This document shows positions 1-6,273 of a stretch of 7,768 nucleotides of DNA, one piece after another. The stretch's first letter is position 1; each line of letters begins with the position of its first letter. The position numbers and the translations under genes are program-made. The notes below the pieces were generated by a model. That model searched no databases. It was not told the origin of the DNA and saw only the letters and a program-made list of their open reading frames with translations. Location: the NCBI GenBank assembly GCA_937910385.1, contig CALEPT010000216.1, positions 1-7,768 on the forward strand, given 5' to 3'. This DNA comes from an uncultured Ruminococcus sp. Its GTDB lineage: Bacteria; Bacillota; Clostridia; Oscillospirales; Ruminococcaceae.

Positions 1-3
1 AAT

Positions 4-16
4 GGTGCCCTTTTTT
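4..16 (+). terminator. Possible 3' half of a terminator cut by the window edge
   Basis: GGTGCCC followed by six T residues looks like the right arm and T tract of a rho-independent terminator for a plus-strand gene lying to the left of the window. The matching left arm (GGGCACC) would have to lie before base 1, so the hairpin cannot be confirmed here. It would also separate that gene from the dockerin gene, which converges on it and stops at 20-22. Confidence 0.3.
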
Positions 17-19
17 GCG

Positions 20-1405
20 TTATTCCTCTGGGAGAGATGGGATAAGCTTCAGGATATACTTTTGAACAGCCAGTGCGTCCGACGCGGTGACTCCGTCGCC
101 TGAGCCTGAGCAATCGGCATTTATCAGCCCCAGAGCTGTGATGTGCTCCTCATCTGTACCGTTTTCACCGTACTTATCGGGATTTGATTGCGACTGAAGT
201 ATCAGCACTGCATCTGCCATTTCGACTGTGCCATTGCAGTTTGCGTCGCCGTAAACTACATTTGTGCCTGTCGGAGGAGCTGTAGTAGTTGTTGTTGCTG
301 TTGTTGTTGTAACTGAGCCTTTTACCCATATTGCTTCAACTGCGATGCCGACTCCGGGAGCTGCGCCCTCGATGAGGAAATCGTCGCCCGGCTGGTAAGT
401 GACGTTATTATAGCTCCAGCCTGCGAATGTGTATCCGGATTTTGTCGCGGTGAGTTCCGGAACAGTGATAGTTTCATCTGTATACCCCGGGACTTTTATA
501 TTATCGGCTGTATTTCCCGTACCTGCCCTGAAGAGAACGTTGTATTTAACGGGTGTCCAGACGGCTGTCATGGTTACATCGCTGTAAGGCATGAGATATG
601 AGGATTTCAGAGCGTATTCCTTTCCGTCATAGTCGCATATCCAGCCGGCAACGGTAAAGCCCTGTCTTGAAAAGCGTGATTCGTCCGCGAGGTCTCTCGG
701 ATAAGTGGCAGCCTGGCTGTAAATAGCTTCGTAACCGCTTATCATGCGGTCAACATCGCCTGCGTAGTATATGAGTGAATAATAATATCCCCATATAGCA
801 TTGAGAGTAACGTCGTGGTCGGGCATGACGAATTTATCATATGCAAGAAAATCGTTGACGCCGTCCGTCCAGCCGTGCTGCTTTGCGTCATTTCTCTGGA
901 AGGAGATGACGGAGATAGTTACCGGACGTCCCTGAAGGTAGTTTCCCTTGGCGATGACTTCGTTATCCACATTCGCGTTTACTCCGTCGATATCTGCAAC
1001 ATAAGTGACTGAGTAGAAGGTATGGTCGTTTTCATCTATCCATACGGGCTCGAAAACTATCTCGTTATCTGTTACCGAATCCGGAGTTCTGTAGACGTCT
1101 CCGGGTTCGTATGCGCGTATATTGTCAGCGGTCCAGCATGAGAAGATGTATCCCTCGCGCTCGAGCTGTACATCAGGAATGAATACTGAAGCTGAAGTAG
1201 TAGTTGCGATATCGTTGAGTTCGGGGATCTCGCCGTCTTCATTTTCGGCGATCGATACTCCCTCGCCGCTTATATCGAAGACTATGGTGAGCTCGGAAGT
1301 ATCGCTGCCGCTATCGGCGGCTGTTACAGGGAATAGTCCTGATGAACCGGCAGCGATCACTGCGGAGACTGCCGCAGCGGTGAGTTTTTTTAACTTTTTT
1401 TTCAT
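20..1405 (-). CDS. Secreted InlB-repeat protein with C-terminal type I dockerin
   Basis: 461 residues, complete. Residues 1-30 form a signal peptide: a Lys-rich start (MKKKLKK), a hydrophobic Ala/Val core, and probable cleavage near VTAA-DS. Four units of about 75-85 residues follow (roughly 40-123, 131-205, 208-283, 287-360). Each ends in a beta strand closing on Trp (EPVW, NAIW, TAVW, EAIW), and units 1, 3 and 4 carry the G-Y/F-x-x-x-x-W core of the InlB B-repeat (Flg_new) family. A Thr-rich linker (366-376) leads to a dockerin (about 384-457). Its first calcium loop is canonical, with D387, N389, N391 and D398; the second (431-443) is one residue longer. The protein is expected to leave the cell and bind a cohesin on a scaffoldin or the cell surface. 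No catalytic domain is visible, so its role may be adhesive or structural. The start is fixed by CCTCCT (1411-1416), the ribosome binding site read on the minus strand. Confidence 0.9.
   Translation of the reverse strand: MKKKLKKLTAAAVSAVIAAGSSGLFPVTAADSGSDTSELTIVFDISGEGVSIAENEDGEIPELNDIATTTSASVFIPDVQLEREGYIFSCWTADNIRAYEPGDVYRTPDSVTDNEIVFEPVWIDENDHTFYSVTYVADIDGVNANVDNEVIAKGNYLQGRPVTISVISFQRNDAKQHGWTDGVNDFLAYDKFVMPDHDVTLNAIWGYYYSLIYYAGDVDRMISGYEAIYSQAATYPRDLADESRFSRQGFTVAGWICDYDGKEYALKSSYLMPYSDVTMTAVWTPVKYNVLFRAGTGNTADNIKVPGYTDETITVPELTATKSGYTFAGWSYNNVTYQPGDDFLIEGAAPGVGIAVEAIWVKGSVTTTTATTTTTAPPTGTNVVYGDANCNGTVEMADAVLILQSQSNPDKYGENGTDEEHITALGLINADCSGSGDGVTASDALAVQKYILKLIPSLPEE
281..310 (-). repeat. 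Thr-codon microsatellite encoding the linker
   Basis: Nearly pure ACA/ACT triplets on the minus strand, seen as (GTT)n and GTA on plus, encode T4-A-T5 between the last InlB-type repeat and the dockerin. Such tracts can change length by replication slippage, which would vary the linker without breaking the reading frame. Confidence 0.75.
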
Positions 1406-1410
1406 GTTTT

Positions 1411-1436
1411 CCTCCTATCCCGGTGTAAAGTACCGG
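1411..1436 (-). promoter_or_regulatory. Ribosome binding site of the dockerin gene with adjacent small hairpin
   Basis: On the minus strand AGGAGG (1411-1416) lies five bases before the ATG at 1405. Just upstream, CCGGT (1420-1424) and ACCGG (1432-1436) form a five-base-pair hairpin with a seven-base loop in the 31-bp gap between the DUF4250 gene and this gene. It has no T run after it, so it is not a terminator. It could modestly affect translation or mRNA stability, but that is inference. Confidence 0.45.
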
Positions 1437-1613
1437 TCACTTAAAACGATTTTTTTCCGGATCGTAGGTGTATCCGAGCGAGGAAAGCTTATCCTGTATA
1501 TCCGTGCAGTCGATACACAGGCTCTTGCACAGCTCCTCAAGAGAGGGATACTCGTCTCGGAGCTTGGTATTAATGTAGCTTAAAAGTATAGCCGGGTCGT
1601 TTGGTATGTTCAT
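1437..1613 (-). CDS. DUF4250-type small protein
   Basis: A complete 58-residue reading frame running from ATG at 1613 to TGA at 1437-1439. The N-terminus MNIPNDPAILLSYINTKLRD, then a PSLEELC helix and a C-terminal SLGYTYDPEKNRF segment, match my memory of the DUF4250 family found in Clostridia, which is about this length. Nothing is known to me of its function. It is predicted to be soluble, with short helices and three cysteines (29, 33, 36), and it has no signal peptide or membrane segment. A GGAG sits about ten bases upstream of the start. The gene follows a good minus-strand promoter and is 31 bp ahead of the dockerin gene, with no terminator between, so the two are probably co-transcribed. 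Family assignment is from recognition of the pattern, not from a search. Confidence 0.82.
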   Translation of the reverse strand: MNIPNDPAILLSYINTKLRDEYPSLEELCKSLCIDCTDIQDKLSSLGYTYDPEKNRFK

Positions 1614-1685
1614 AAGGCGTTCACTCCGGAAAATTATTGATATACGCCTGCCGAAGTGCTGTCAGCAGGGAAGTATTACAAAATA

Positions 1686-1714
1686 AATATACAATAATTA
1701 TAAAGATTTGTCAA
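1686..1714 (-). promoter_or_regulatory. Sigma-A promoter for the DUF4250-dockerin unit
   Basis: Read on the minus strand, a perfect TTGACA -35 box (1709-1714) is followed by a 17-base spacer and a TATATT -10 box (1686-1691, 5 of 6 to TATAAT). Transcription would start near 1679 and leave a leader of about 65 bases before the ATG at 1613. This is the best promoter match in the window. Confidence 0.75.
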
Positions 1715-1787
1715 TAAGAAACGAAAAATATAAAATGTGAAATTTTCTATAATTGGGAATATCTTAAACAAATCCGGCTGAAACGGC

Positions 1788-1818
1788 TTTGTTAACCCAA
1801 GTTAGCCCATTTTGGTTA
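1788..1818. repeat. Cluster of GTTAACCCA-like repeats, possible operator
   Basis: GTTAACCCA (1791-1799) is repeated one helical turn later as GTTAGCCCA (1801-1809), then followed by GGTTA (1814-1818), which is the inverse of the TAACC in the first copy. A further inverted copy TGGGTTA lies at 1870-1876. The 10-bp phasing and mixed direct/inverted order are typical of a protein binding region, but no regulator can be named from the sequence. Confidence 0.4.
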
Positions 1819-1894
1819 GACTTGCAAAACTCAAATAGGTGAAATTTGTAGAAAATCAACAAAAAAAAGTGGGTTATTTAGTCTGAAAAATCAA

Positions 1895-1923
1895 TAGAAA
1901 TTTGTCCGCTTATATGTTATAAT
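1895..1923 (+). promoter_or_regulatory. hyd promoter P1 (extended -10)
   Basis: A TATAAT -10 box (1918-1923) preceded by TG one base upstream (TGTTATAAT, 1915-1923) makes an extended -10 element. With a 17-base spacer the -35 position reads TAGAAA (1895-1900), matching TTGACA at four of six bases. Transcription would begin near 1930, putting the palindrome at 1934-1973 at the 5' end of the mRNA and giving a leader of about 100 bases before hydC. Confidence 0.55.
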
Positions 1924-1933
1924 ACATTAAGAT

Positions 1934-1973
1934 ATGTGAGATGTGATATATGGGATATCTATTCATCTCATAT
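1934..1973. promoter_or_regulatory. Palindrome between the two hyd -10 elements, candidate operator
   Basis: The arms ATGTGAGATG (1934-1943) and CATCTCATAT (1964-1973) are complementary at nine of ten positions, the tenth being a G-T pair. A second inner pair, GATAT (1945-1949) and ATATC (1955-1959), encloses a five-base loop. The element lies just downstream of P1 and covers the place where the -35 box of P2 would be, a position suited to a repressor or activator. As RNA from P1 it could also fold as a leader hairpin. Confidence 0.45.
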
Positions 1974-1974
1974 T

Positions 1975-1983
1975 TGTTATAAT
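1975..1983 (+). promoter_or_regulatory. hyd promoter P2 (extended -10, no clear -35)
   Basis: A second TGTTATAAT lies exactly 60 bp after the first, and the 13 bases 1971-1983 match 1911-1923 at 12 positions. No good -35 box is present (ATATCT at 1955-1960 for a 17-base spacer), so if active it would rely on the extended -10 or on an activator. Transcription would start near 1990, about 40 bases before hydC. Confidence 0.45.
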
Positions 1984-2028
1984 GCACATTGTTACATTTT
2001 TCACAGAAATTACAAGGAGGTCCATTTA

Positions 2029-2523
2029 ATGAATTCAGCTAAATCAACTGTTCCCTTTAAGGGTACTCCGGAGCAGGAAGCGGAGCTTCTCAAGGTTATC
2101 GAAGAGAAGAAAAACGATAAGGGTGCCCTTATGCCTATCCTCCAGAAGGCACAGGAGATATACGGCTATCTGCCTATTGAGGTGCAGACTATTATCTCCG
2201 ATAATACAGGTATACCGCTTGAAAAGATCTATGGCGTCGTAACCTTTTACGCACAGTTCTCGCTTTATCCGAAGGGCGAGTATACTATCTCAGTCTGTCT
2301 TGGTACAGCCTGCTATGTAAAGGGCTCCGGCGATATTTATGATAAGCTTCAGGAAAAGCTCGGTATAAGCGGCGGAGAATGCACTCCCGACGGAAAGTTC
2401 TCGCTTGACGCCTGCCGCTGCATCGGCGCCTGCGGACTTGCCCCCGTTCTTACCGTTAACGAGGATGTTTACGGACGTCTTACTGTTGATGATGTTGAAA
2501 AAATCATCGCGAAATACGCTTGA
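2029..2523 (+). CDS. hydC: Bifurcating [FeFe]-hydrogenase subunit HydC (NuoE-like)
   Basis: 164 residues, the usual size for this family. It is the small NuoE-like subunit with a helical N-terminal bundle (about 15-80) and a thioredoxin-like [2Fe-2S] domain. The four ligands are C90, C95, C131 and C135, spaced C-x4-C-x35-C-x3-C as in complex I NuoE, in the contexts CLGTAC and CRCIGAC. In the cytoplasmic HydABC complex it sits against HydB and takes part in electron transfer near the NADH/FMN site. The start at 2029 is set by AAGGAGG (2014-2020) eight bases upstream; an in-frame ATG at 1936 has no ribosome binding site and would add a 31-residue stretch foreign to the family. It is the first gene of the operon, 31 bp before hydB. 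Confidence 0.95.
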   Translation: MNSAKSTVPFKGTPEQEAELLKVIEEKKNDKGALMPILQKAQEIYGYLPIEVQTIISDNTGIPLEKIYGVVTFYAQFSLYPKGEYTISVCLGTACYVKGSGDIYDKLQEKLGISGGECTPDGKFSLDACRCIGACGLAPVLTVNEDVYGRLTVDDVEKIIAKYA

Positions 2524-2554
2524 TCCCAAACATAATTACATAGGAGGTTGATTT

Positions 2555-4453
2555 ATGAAAACTCTTGAAGAACTCAAGGTTGTCAGAGAAAGCATGGAGG
2601 GCGAGGTCGCTCTCAGAACACATGGCAATGCTTCTTCAAAATATGAAAGACACGTCCTTGTCTGCGGCGGTACAGGCTGTACCTCTTCCGGCTCTCCCAA
2701 AATAATAGAGAAGCTCGAGGAAGAACTTGCTGCAAACGGACTTACTGATAAGGTACAGATAGTAAAAACAGGCTGCTTCGGTCTCTGTGAAAGAGGTCCG
2801 ATCATGATCGTTTATCCTGAGGGTTCGTTCTACTCGCGCGTTAACGTTGATGAGATCCCCAGAATAGTTGAGGAACATCTGGTAGGCGGCGCTCCCGTTA
2901 AGGATTTCCTGTATGAGGAAACTGTTGACGGAGATAATATCAAGTCGCTCGACGATACTTCATTCTATAAAAAGCAGCACCGCGTTGCGCTCAGAAACTG
3001 CGGCGTTATAAATCCTGAAAATATCAATGAATATATAGGCAGAGACGGCTACCGCGCTCTCGGCAAGGTGCTTACCGAGATGACCCCCGAGGACGTTATC
3101 CAGACTATCCTCGATTCAGGTCTGAGAGGACGCGGAGGCGGCGGATTCCCCACAGGTATGAAGTGGAAGCTCGCACGCAATATCGTTCCCGACGCTGATA
3201 TGAAGTATGTCTGCTGTAATGCCGACGAGGGCGACCCGGGCGCATTCATGGACCGTTCCGTTCTTGAGGGCGATCCTCACGTTGTTCTTGAGGCTATGAC
3301 TATTGCAGGCTACGCTATTGGTGCTAAGCAGGGCTATATCTACGTCCGCGCTGAGTATCCGATCGCAGTTGAGAGACTTCACATCGCTATCGAGCAGGCT
3401 CGTGAGGCGGGTATGCTCGGCAATAATATATTCGGAACAGACTTCAGCTTCGATATCGACCTCCGTCTCGGCGCAGGTGCTTTCGTCTGCGGCGAGGAGA
3501 CCGCCCTTATGACTTCTATCGAGGGCAACAGAGGCGAGCCCCGTCCGAGACCTCCTTTTCCTGCTGAAAAAGGTCTCTTCCAGAAGCCTACTATCCTCAA
3601 CAATGTTGAGACATATGCAAATATTCCCCAGATAATCCTCAACGGTGCAGACTGGTTTGCAGGAATGGGTACAGAAAAATCAAAGGGTACAAAGGTATTC
3701 GCCCTCGGCGGTAAGATCAAGAACACCGGTCTCGTTGAGGTTCCTATGGGAACTACCCTCCGCGAGGTGATCGAGGAGATAGGCGGCGGTATCCCGAACG
3801 GAAAGAAGTTCAAGGCTGCTCAGACAGGCGGACCTTCCGGCGGATGTATCCCCGCAGAGCACTTCGATATCCCGATAGACTACGATAACCTCATCAGCAT
3901 CGGCTCGATGATGGGCTCAGGCGGACTCATCGTTATGGACGAGGATAACTGTATGGTAGATATCGCTAAGTTCTTCCTCGAATTTACCGTTGACGAGAGC
4001 TGCGGTAAGTGTACTCCGTGCCGTATCGGTACAAAGAGAATGTGGGAGATACTCGATAAGATCACAAAGGGCAAGGGAACTCTCGAGGATATAGATAAGC
4101 TTGAAGAGCTTGCATATCACGTTAAGTCCAATTCGCTCTGCGGTCTCGGTCAGACTGCTCCTAACCCCGTTCTTTCAACGCTCAAGTGCTTCAGAGACGA
4201 GTATATCGCTCACGTTGTTGACAAGAAGTGTCCTGCCGGCGTATGTAAGGATCTGCTCAGCTTCGAGATCATCAAGGACAGCTGTATCGGCTGCGGAATG
4301 TGCGCTAAGCAGTGTCCTGCTTCGGCTATCACAAGGACGGATTACATCGCTCCGGGCAAAAAGCTTGCTGCAATGGAGATCGATAAGAATAAGTGCGTAA
4401 AGTGCGGCGCTTGTATCGCTACATGTAAGTTCAAGGCAATCATCAAGAAATAA
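2555..4453 (+). CDS. hydB: Bifurcating [FeFe]-hydrogenase subunit HydB (NADH/FMN flavoprotein)
   Basis: 632 residues, full length. An N-terminal thioredoxin-like [2Fe-2S] domain (about 30-115) carries C37, C42, C74 and C78. The NuoF-like core (about 145-460) has the FMN-binding glycine stretch GRGGGGFP (192-199), CNADEGDPGAF (221-231) and the NADH-side GAGAFVCGEETAL (306-318), followed by an SLBB-like part. A [4Fe-4S] site uses C483, C486, C489 and C529. The tail holds two ferredoxin-type [4Fe-4S] motifs (C577/580/583/587 and C614/617/620/624), and before them a CP-x3-C pair (C559, C564) that may bind metal. In HydABC this subunit oxidises NADH at FMN and is the site where electrons from NADH and ferredoxin are joined or split. 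AGGAGG (2542-2547) precedes the ATG by seven bases. The HydABC enzyme of Ruminococcus albus 7 is a characterised relative. Confidence 0.96.
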   Translation: MKTLEELKVVRESMEGEVALRTHGNASSKYERHVLVCGGTGCTSSGSPKIIEKLEEELAANGLTDKVQIVKTGCFGLCERGPIMIVYPEGSFYSRVNVDEIPRIVEEHLVGGAPVKDFLYEETVDGDNIKSLDDTSFYKKQHRVALRNCGVINPENINEYIGRDGYRALGKVLTEMTPEDVIQTILDSGLRGRGGGGFPTGMKWKLARNIVPDADMKYVCCNADEGDPGAFMDRSVLEGDPHVVLEAMTIAGYAIGAKQGYIYVRAEYPIAVERLHIAIEQAREAGMLGNNIFGTDFSFDIDLRLGAGAFVCGEETALMTSIEGNRGEPRPRPPFPAEKGLFQKPTILNNVETYANIPQIILNGADWFAGMGTEKSKGTKVFALGGKIKNTGLVEVPMGTTLREVIEEIGGGIPNGKKFKAAQTGGPSGGCIPAEHFDIPIDYDNLISIGSMMGSGGLIVMDEDNCMVDIAKFFLEFTVDESCGKCTPCRIGTKRMWEILDKITKGKGTLEDIDKLEELAYHVKSNSLCGLGQTAPNPVLSTLKCFRDEYIAHVVDKKCPAGVCKDLLSFEIIKDSCIGCGMCAKQCPASAITRTDYIAPGKKLAAMEIDKNKCVKCGACIATCKFKAIIKK

Positions 4454-4468
4454 GCGGAGGAATTATTA

Positions 4469-6217
4469 ATGGAAAATATTACAGTTAAAATTAATGGTGT
4501 TGAAATCTCCGTTCCGAAGGGCACTACAGTTCTTGAGGCTGCTCATACTGCCGGATTTGAGATCCCCACACTTTGCTATATGAAGGAGATAAACGAGATA
4601 GGTGCCTGTCGTATCTGTATTACAGAGGTAAATGAGGGCAGAGGCTTCAGACTCGTTGCCGGCTGCGTTTATCCGTGCTCTGATAATATGGAGATACTCA
4701 CAAACTCTCCTAAGGTTATCGAGTCAAGAAAAAAGACCCTCGAGCTTATCCTCTCTACACATGACAGAAAGTGCCTCTCCTGCGTGAGAAGCGGAAACTG
4801 CGAGCTCCAGAAGCTTGCTAAGGACTACGGTATTGAGGACGCTTCAAGATTCGACGGTGTAAAGAATGAGTACGAGATCGATCAGACAGCTGCTCATATG
4901 TACCGTGATAACAATAAGTGTATCCTCTGCCGCCGCTGCGTTGCAGTCTGCTCCAAGACTCAGGGTATTGGCGTTATCGGCGCTAATGAAAGAGGCTTCA
5001 AAACATTTATCGGCTCTGCGTTCGATATGGGCCTTGGCGAGACAAGCTGTGTATCCTGCGGACAGTGTATCGCTGTATGTCCCGTAGGAGCTATCTCCGA
5101 AAAGGACTACACAAAGGAAGTTCTTGCTGCTATCGCAGATCCCGAAAAGACCGTTCTTGTACAGACAGCTCCCGCAGTTCGTGCAGGTCTCGGTGAATGC
5201 TTCGGCAATCCTATCGGCACTAACGTAGAAGGAAAAATGGCTGCTGCTCTTCGCAGACTCGGCTTTGACAAGGTGTTTGATACCGACTTTGCTGCTGACC
5301 TCACTATCATGGAAGAGGCTAATGAGTTTGTTGAGCGCGTTCAGGGCGGCGGAGTTCTCCCGATGATAACTTCATGTTCGCCCGGCTGGGTAAAGTTCTG
5401 CGAGCATTATTATCCCGATCTGCTCGACCACCTTTCAAGCTGCAAGTCGCCTCAGCAGATGTTTGGCGCTACCGCTAAGACATATTACGCTGAGAAAATG
5501 GGTATTGATCCCAAGAATATCGTTATGGTTTCTATCATGCCTTGTACAGCTAAGAAGTTCGAGATCGGCAGACCCGATCAGAGCGCAGCGGGTGTTCCTG
5601 ATGTTGATTTCGCTCTTACAACACGTGAGCTCGGCAGAATGATCGAGCGCGCAGGTATAAACTTCAATGCACTTCCCGATGAGAAGTTCGATGATCCGCT
5701 CGGAATCTCTACCGGTGCAGGCGTTATCTTCGGCGCAACAGGCGGCGTTATGGAGGCTGCTCTCAGAACTGCTGTTCACACGCTTACAGGCGAGACCGTA
5801 ACAGATCTCCCTGAGGTGCGTGGTACTAAGGGTATAAAGGAAGCCACATATGATGTAGGCGGACTTAACGTAAAGGTAGTTGTTGCAAGTGGTCTTTCAA
5901 ATGCAAGAGAGATACTCGACAAGATAAGAAGCGGCGAGTGCGACGCTCAGTTCATTGAGATCATGGCTTGTCCCGGCGGCTGTGTAAACGGCGGCGGTCA
6001 GCCTCAGGTTCCCATGGGTGTAAGAAACTTCGTTGACATCAGAGAAGAGAGAGCTAAGGTGCTCTACAACCTTGATAAGTCAATGCCGCTGAGACAGTCT
6101 CACGAGAACCCTGCTATCAAGCAGGTTTATGAGGAGTTCTTCAGCAAGCCCGGCAGCCACAAGGCTCACGAGGTTCTGCATACATCGTATGTAAAGAGAA
6201 AGGTAAACGAGATATAA
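4469..6217 (+). CDS. hydA: [FeFe]-hydrogenase catalytic subunit HydA, bifurcating type
   Basis: 582 residues, complete. It reduces protons to H2 at the H-cluster in the cytoplasm. In order: an N-terminal [2Fe-2S] domain (C36, C47, C50, C66); a His-ligated [4Fe-4S] site (H98, C102, C105, C111); two ferredoxin-type [4Fe-4S] motifs (C151/154/157/161 and C194/197/200/204); the H-cluster domain with L1 TSCSPGW (302-307 region, C303), L2 MPCTAKK (C359) and L3 MACPGGC (C501, C505); and a C-terminal small-subunit-like segment ending near HTSYVKRK. L1 has Ser304 where classical enzymes have a second Cys. Unlike Thermotoga maritima HydA it lacks a C-terminal thioredoxin-like [2Fe-2S] domain. It lies 15 bp after hydB, with GGAGG (4456-4460) eight bases before the ATG. 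H-cluster assembly would need HydEFG, which must be encoded elsewhere. Confidence 0.96.
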   Translation: MENITVKINGVEISVPKGTTVLEAAHTAGFEIPTLCYMKEINEIGACRICITEVNEGRGFRLVAGCVYPCSDNMEILTNSPKVIESRKKTLELILSTHDRKCLSCVRSGNCELQKLAKDYGIEDASRFDGVKNEYEIDQTAAHMYRDNNKCILCRRCVAVCSKTQGIGVIGANERGFKTFIGSAFDMGLGETSCVSCGQCIAVCPVGAISEKDYTKEVLAAIADPEKTVLVQTAPAVRAGLGECFGNPIGTNVEGKMAAALRRLGFDKVFDTDFAADLTIMEEANEFVERVQGGGVLPMITSCSPGWVKFCEHYYPDLLDHLSSCKSPQQMFGATAKTYYAEKMGIDPKNIVMVSIMPCTAKKFEIGRPDQSAAGVPDVDFALTTRELGRMIERAGINFNALPDEKFDDPLGISTGAGVIFGATGGVMEAALRTAVHTLTGETVTDLPEVRGTKGIKEATYDVGGLNVKVVVASGLSNAREILDKIRSGECDAQFIEIMACPGGCVNGGGQPQVPMGVRNFVDIREERAKVLYNLDKSMPLRQSHENPAIKQVYEEFFSKPGSHKAHEVLHTSYVKRKVNEI

Positions 6218-6232
6218 TTCGTTGCTGAATTT

Positions 6233-6260
6233 AAGGGCGGACTTCAGGTCCGCCCTTTTT
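6233..6260 (+). terminator. Rho-independent terminator of the hyd operon
   Basis: AAGGGCGGAC (6233-6242) pairs perfectly with GTCCGCCCTT (6248-6257) around a TTCAG loop, and the run ends in five T residues (6256-6260). It lies 15 bases after the hydA stop codon. The T tract is short, so some read-through into the next gene, whose ribosome binding site begins three bases later, is plausible. Confidence 0.85.
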
Positions 6261-6273
6261 GCGGAGGTGTGAA

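Larger units (their letters stand above)
1614..2028. other. Divergent AT-rich control region between dockerin unit and hyd operon
   Basis: About 415 bp without a supported gene. From left to right it holds the leader and promoter of the minus-strand unit (to 1714), an AT-rich stretch of poor information (1715-1785), a cluster of TTAACCC-like repeats (1788-1818) with an inverted partner at 1870-1876, two plus-strand extended -10 elements (1915-1923, 1975-1983), a palindrome between them (1934-1973), and the hydC ribosome binding site (2014-2020). I see no tRNA, no riboswitch I recognise and no terminator hairpin. The length is generous for a simple divergent promoter pair, which suggests regulated expression of the hydrogenase. 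Confidence 0.7.

Noticed and set aside
1420..1436. CCGGT/ACCGG hairpin as a terminator between the DUF4250 and dockerin genes
   Set aside because: The stem has five base pairs and is followed by a ribosome binding site, not a T run.
1122..1583. Plus-strand 153-codon open frame across the dockerin and DUF4250 genes
   Set aside because: It lies antisense to two well supported genes, shows Ser-rich low-order composition and has no convincing ribosome binding site.
1974..1994. TTGTTA pair as a Rex operator
   Set aside because: The two TTGTTA copies (1974-1979, 1989-1994) are direct repeats, whereas Rex binds an inverted repeat, and one overlaps the -10 box.
1936..2028. Upstream in-frame ATG that would lengthen HydC by 31 residues
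   Set aside because: It has no ribosome binding site, the added residues do not resemble any HydC or NuoE, and the stretch holds promoter elements; AAGGAGG at 2014-2020 points to the ATG at 2029.
1614..2028. Riboswitch or small RNA in the long intergenic region
   Set aside because: I see no conserved aptamer pattern and no stem followed by a T run; the palindrome is better explained as an operator or a simple leader hairpin.
3379..3813. Minus-strand 144-codon open frame inside hydB
   Set aside because: It is a mirror of the strongly conserved hydB coding sequence and has no family resemblance.
6259..6273. TTG start for the small membrane protein
   Set aside because: It lies in the terminator T tract and upstream of the GGAGG that serves the ATG at 6274.
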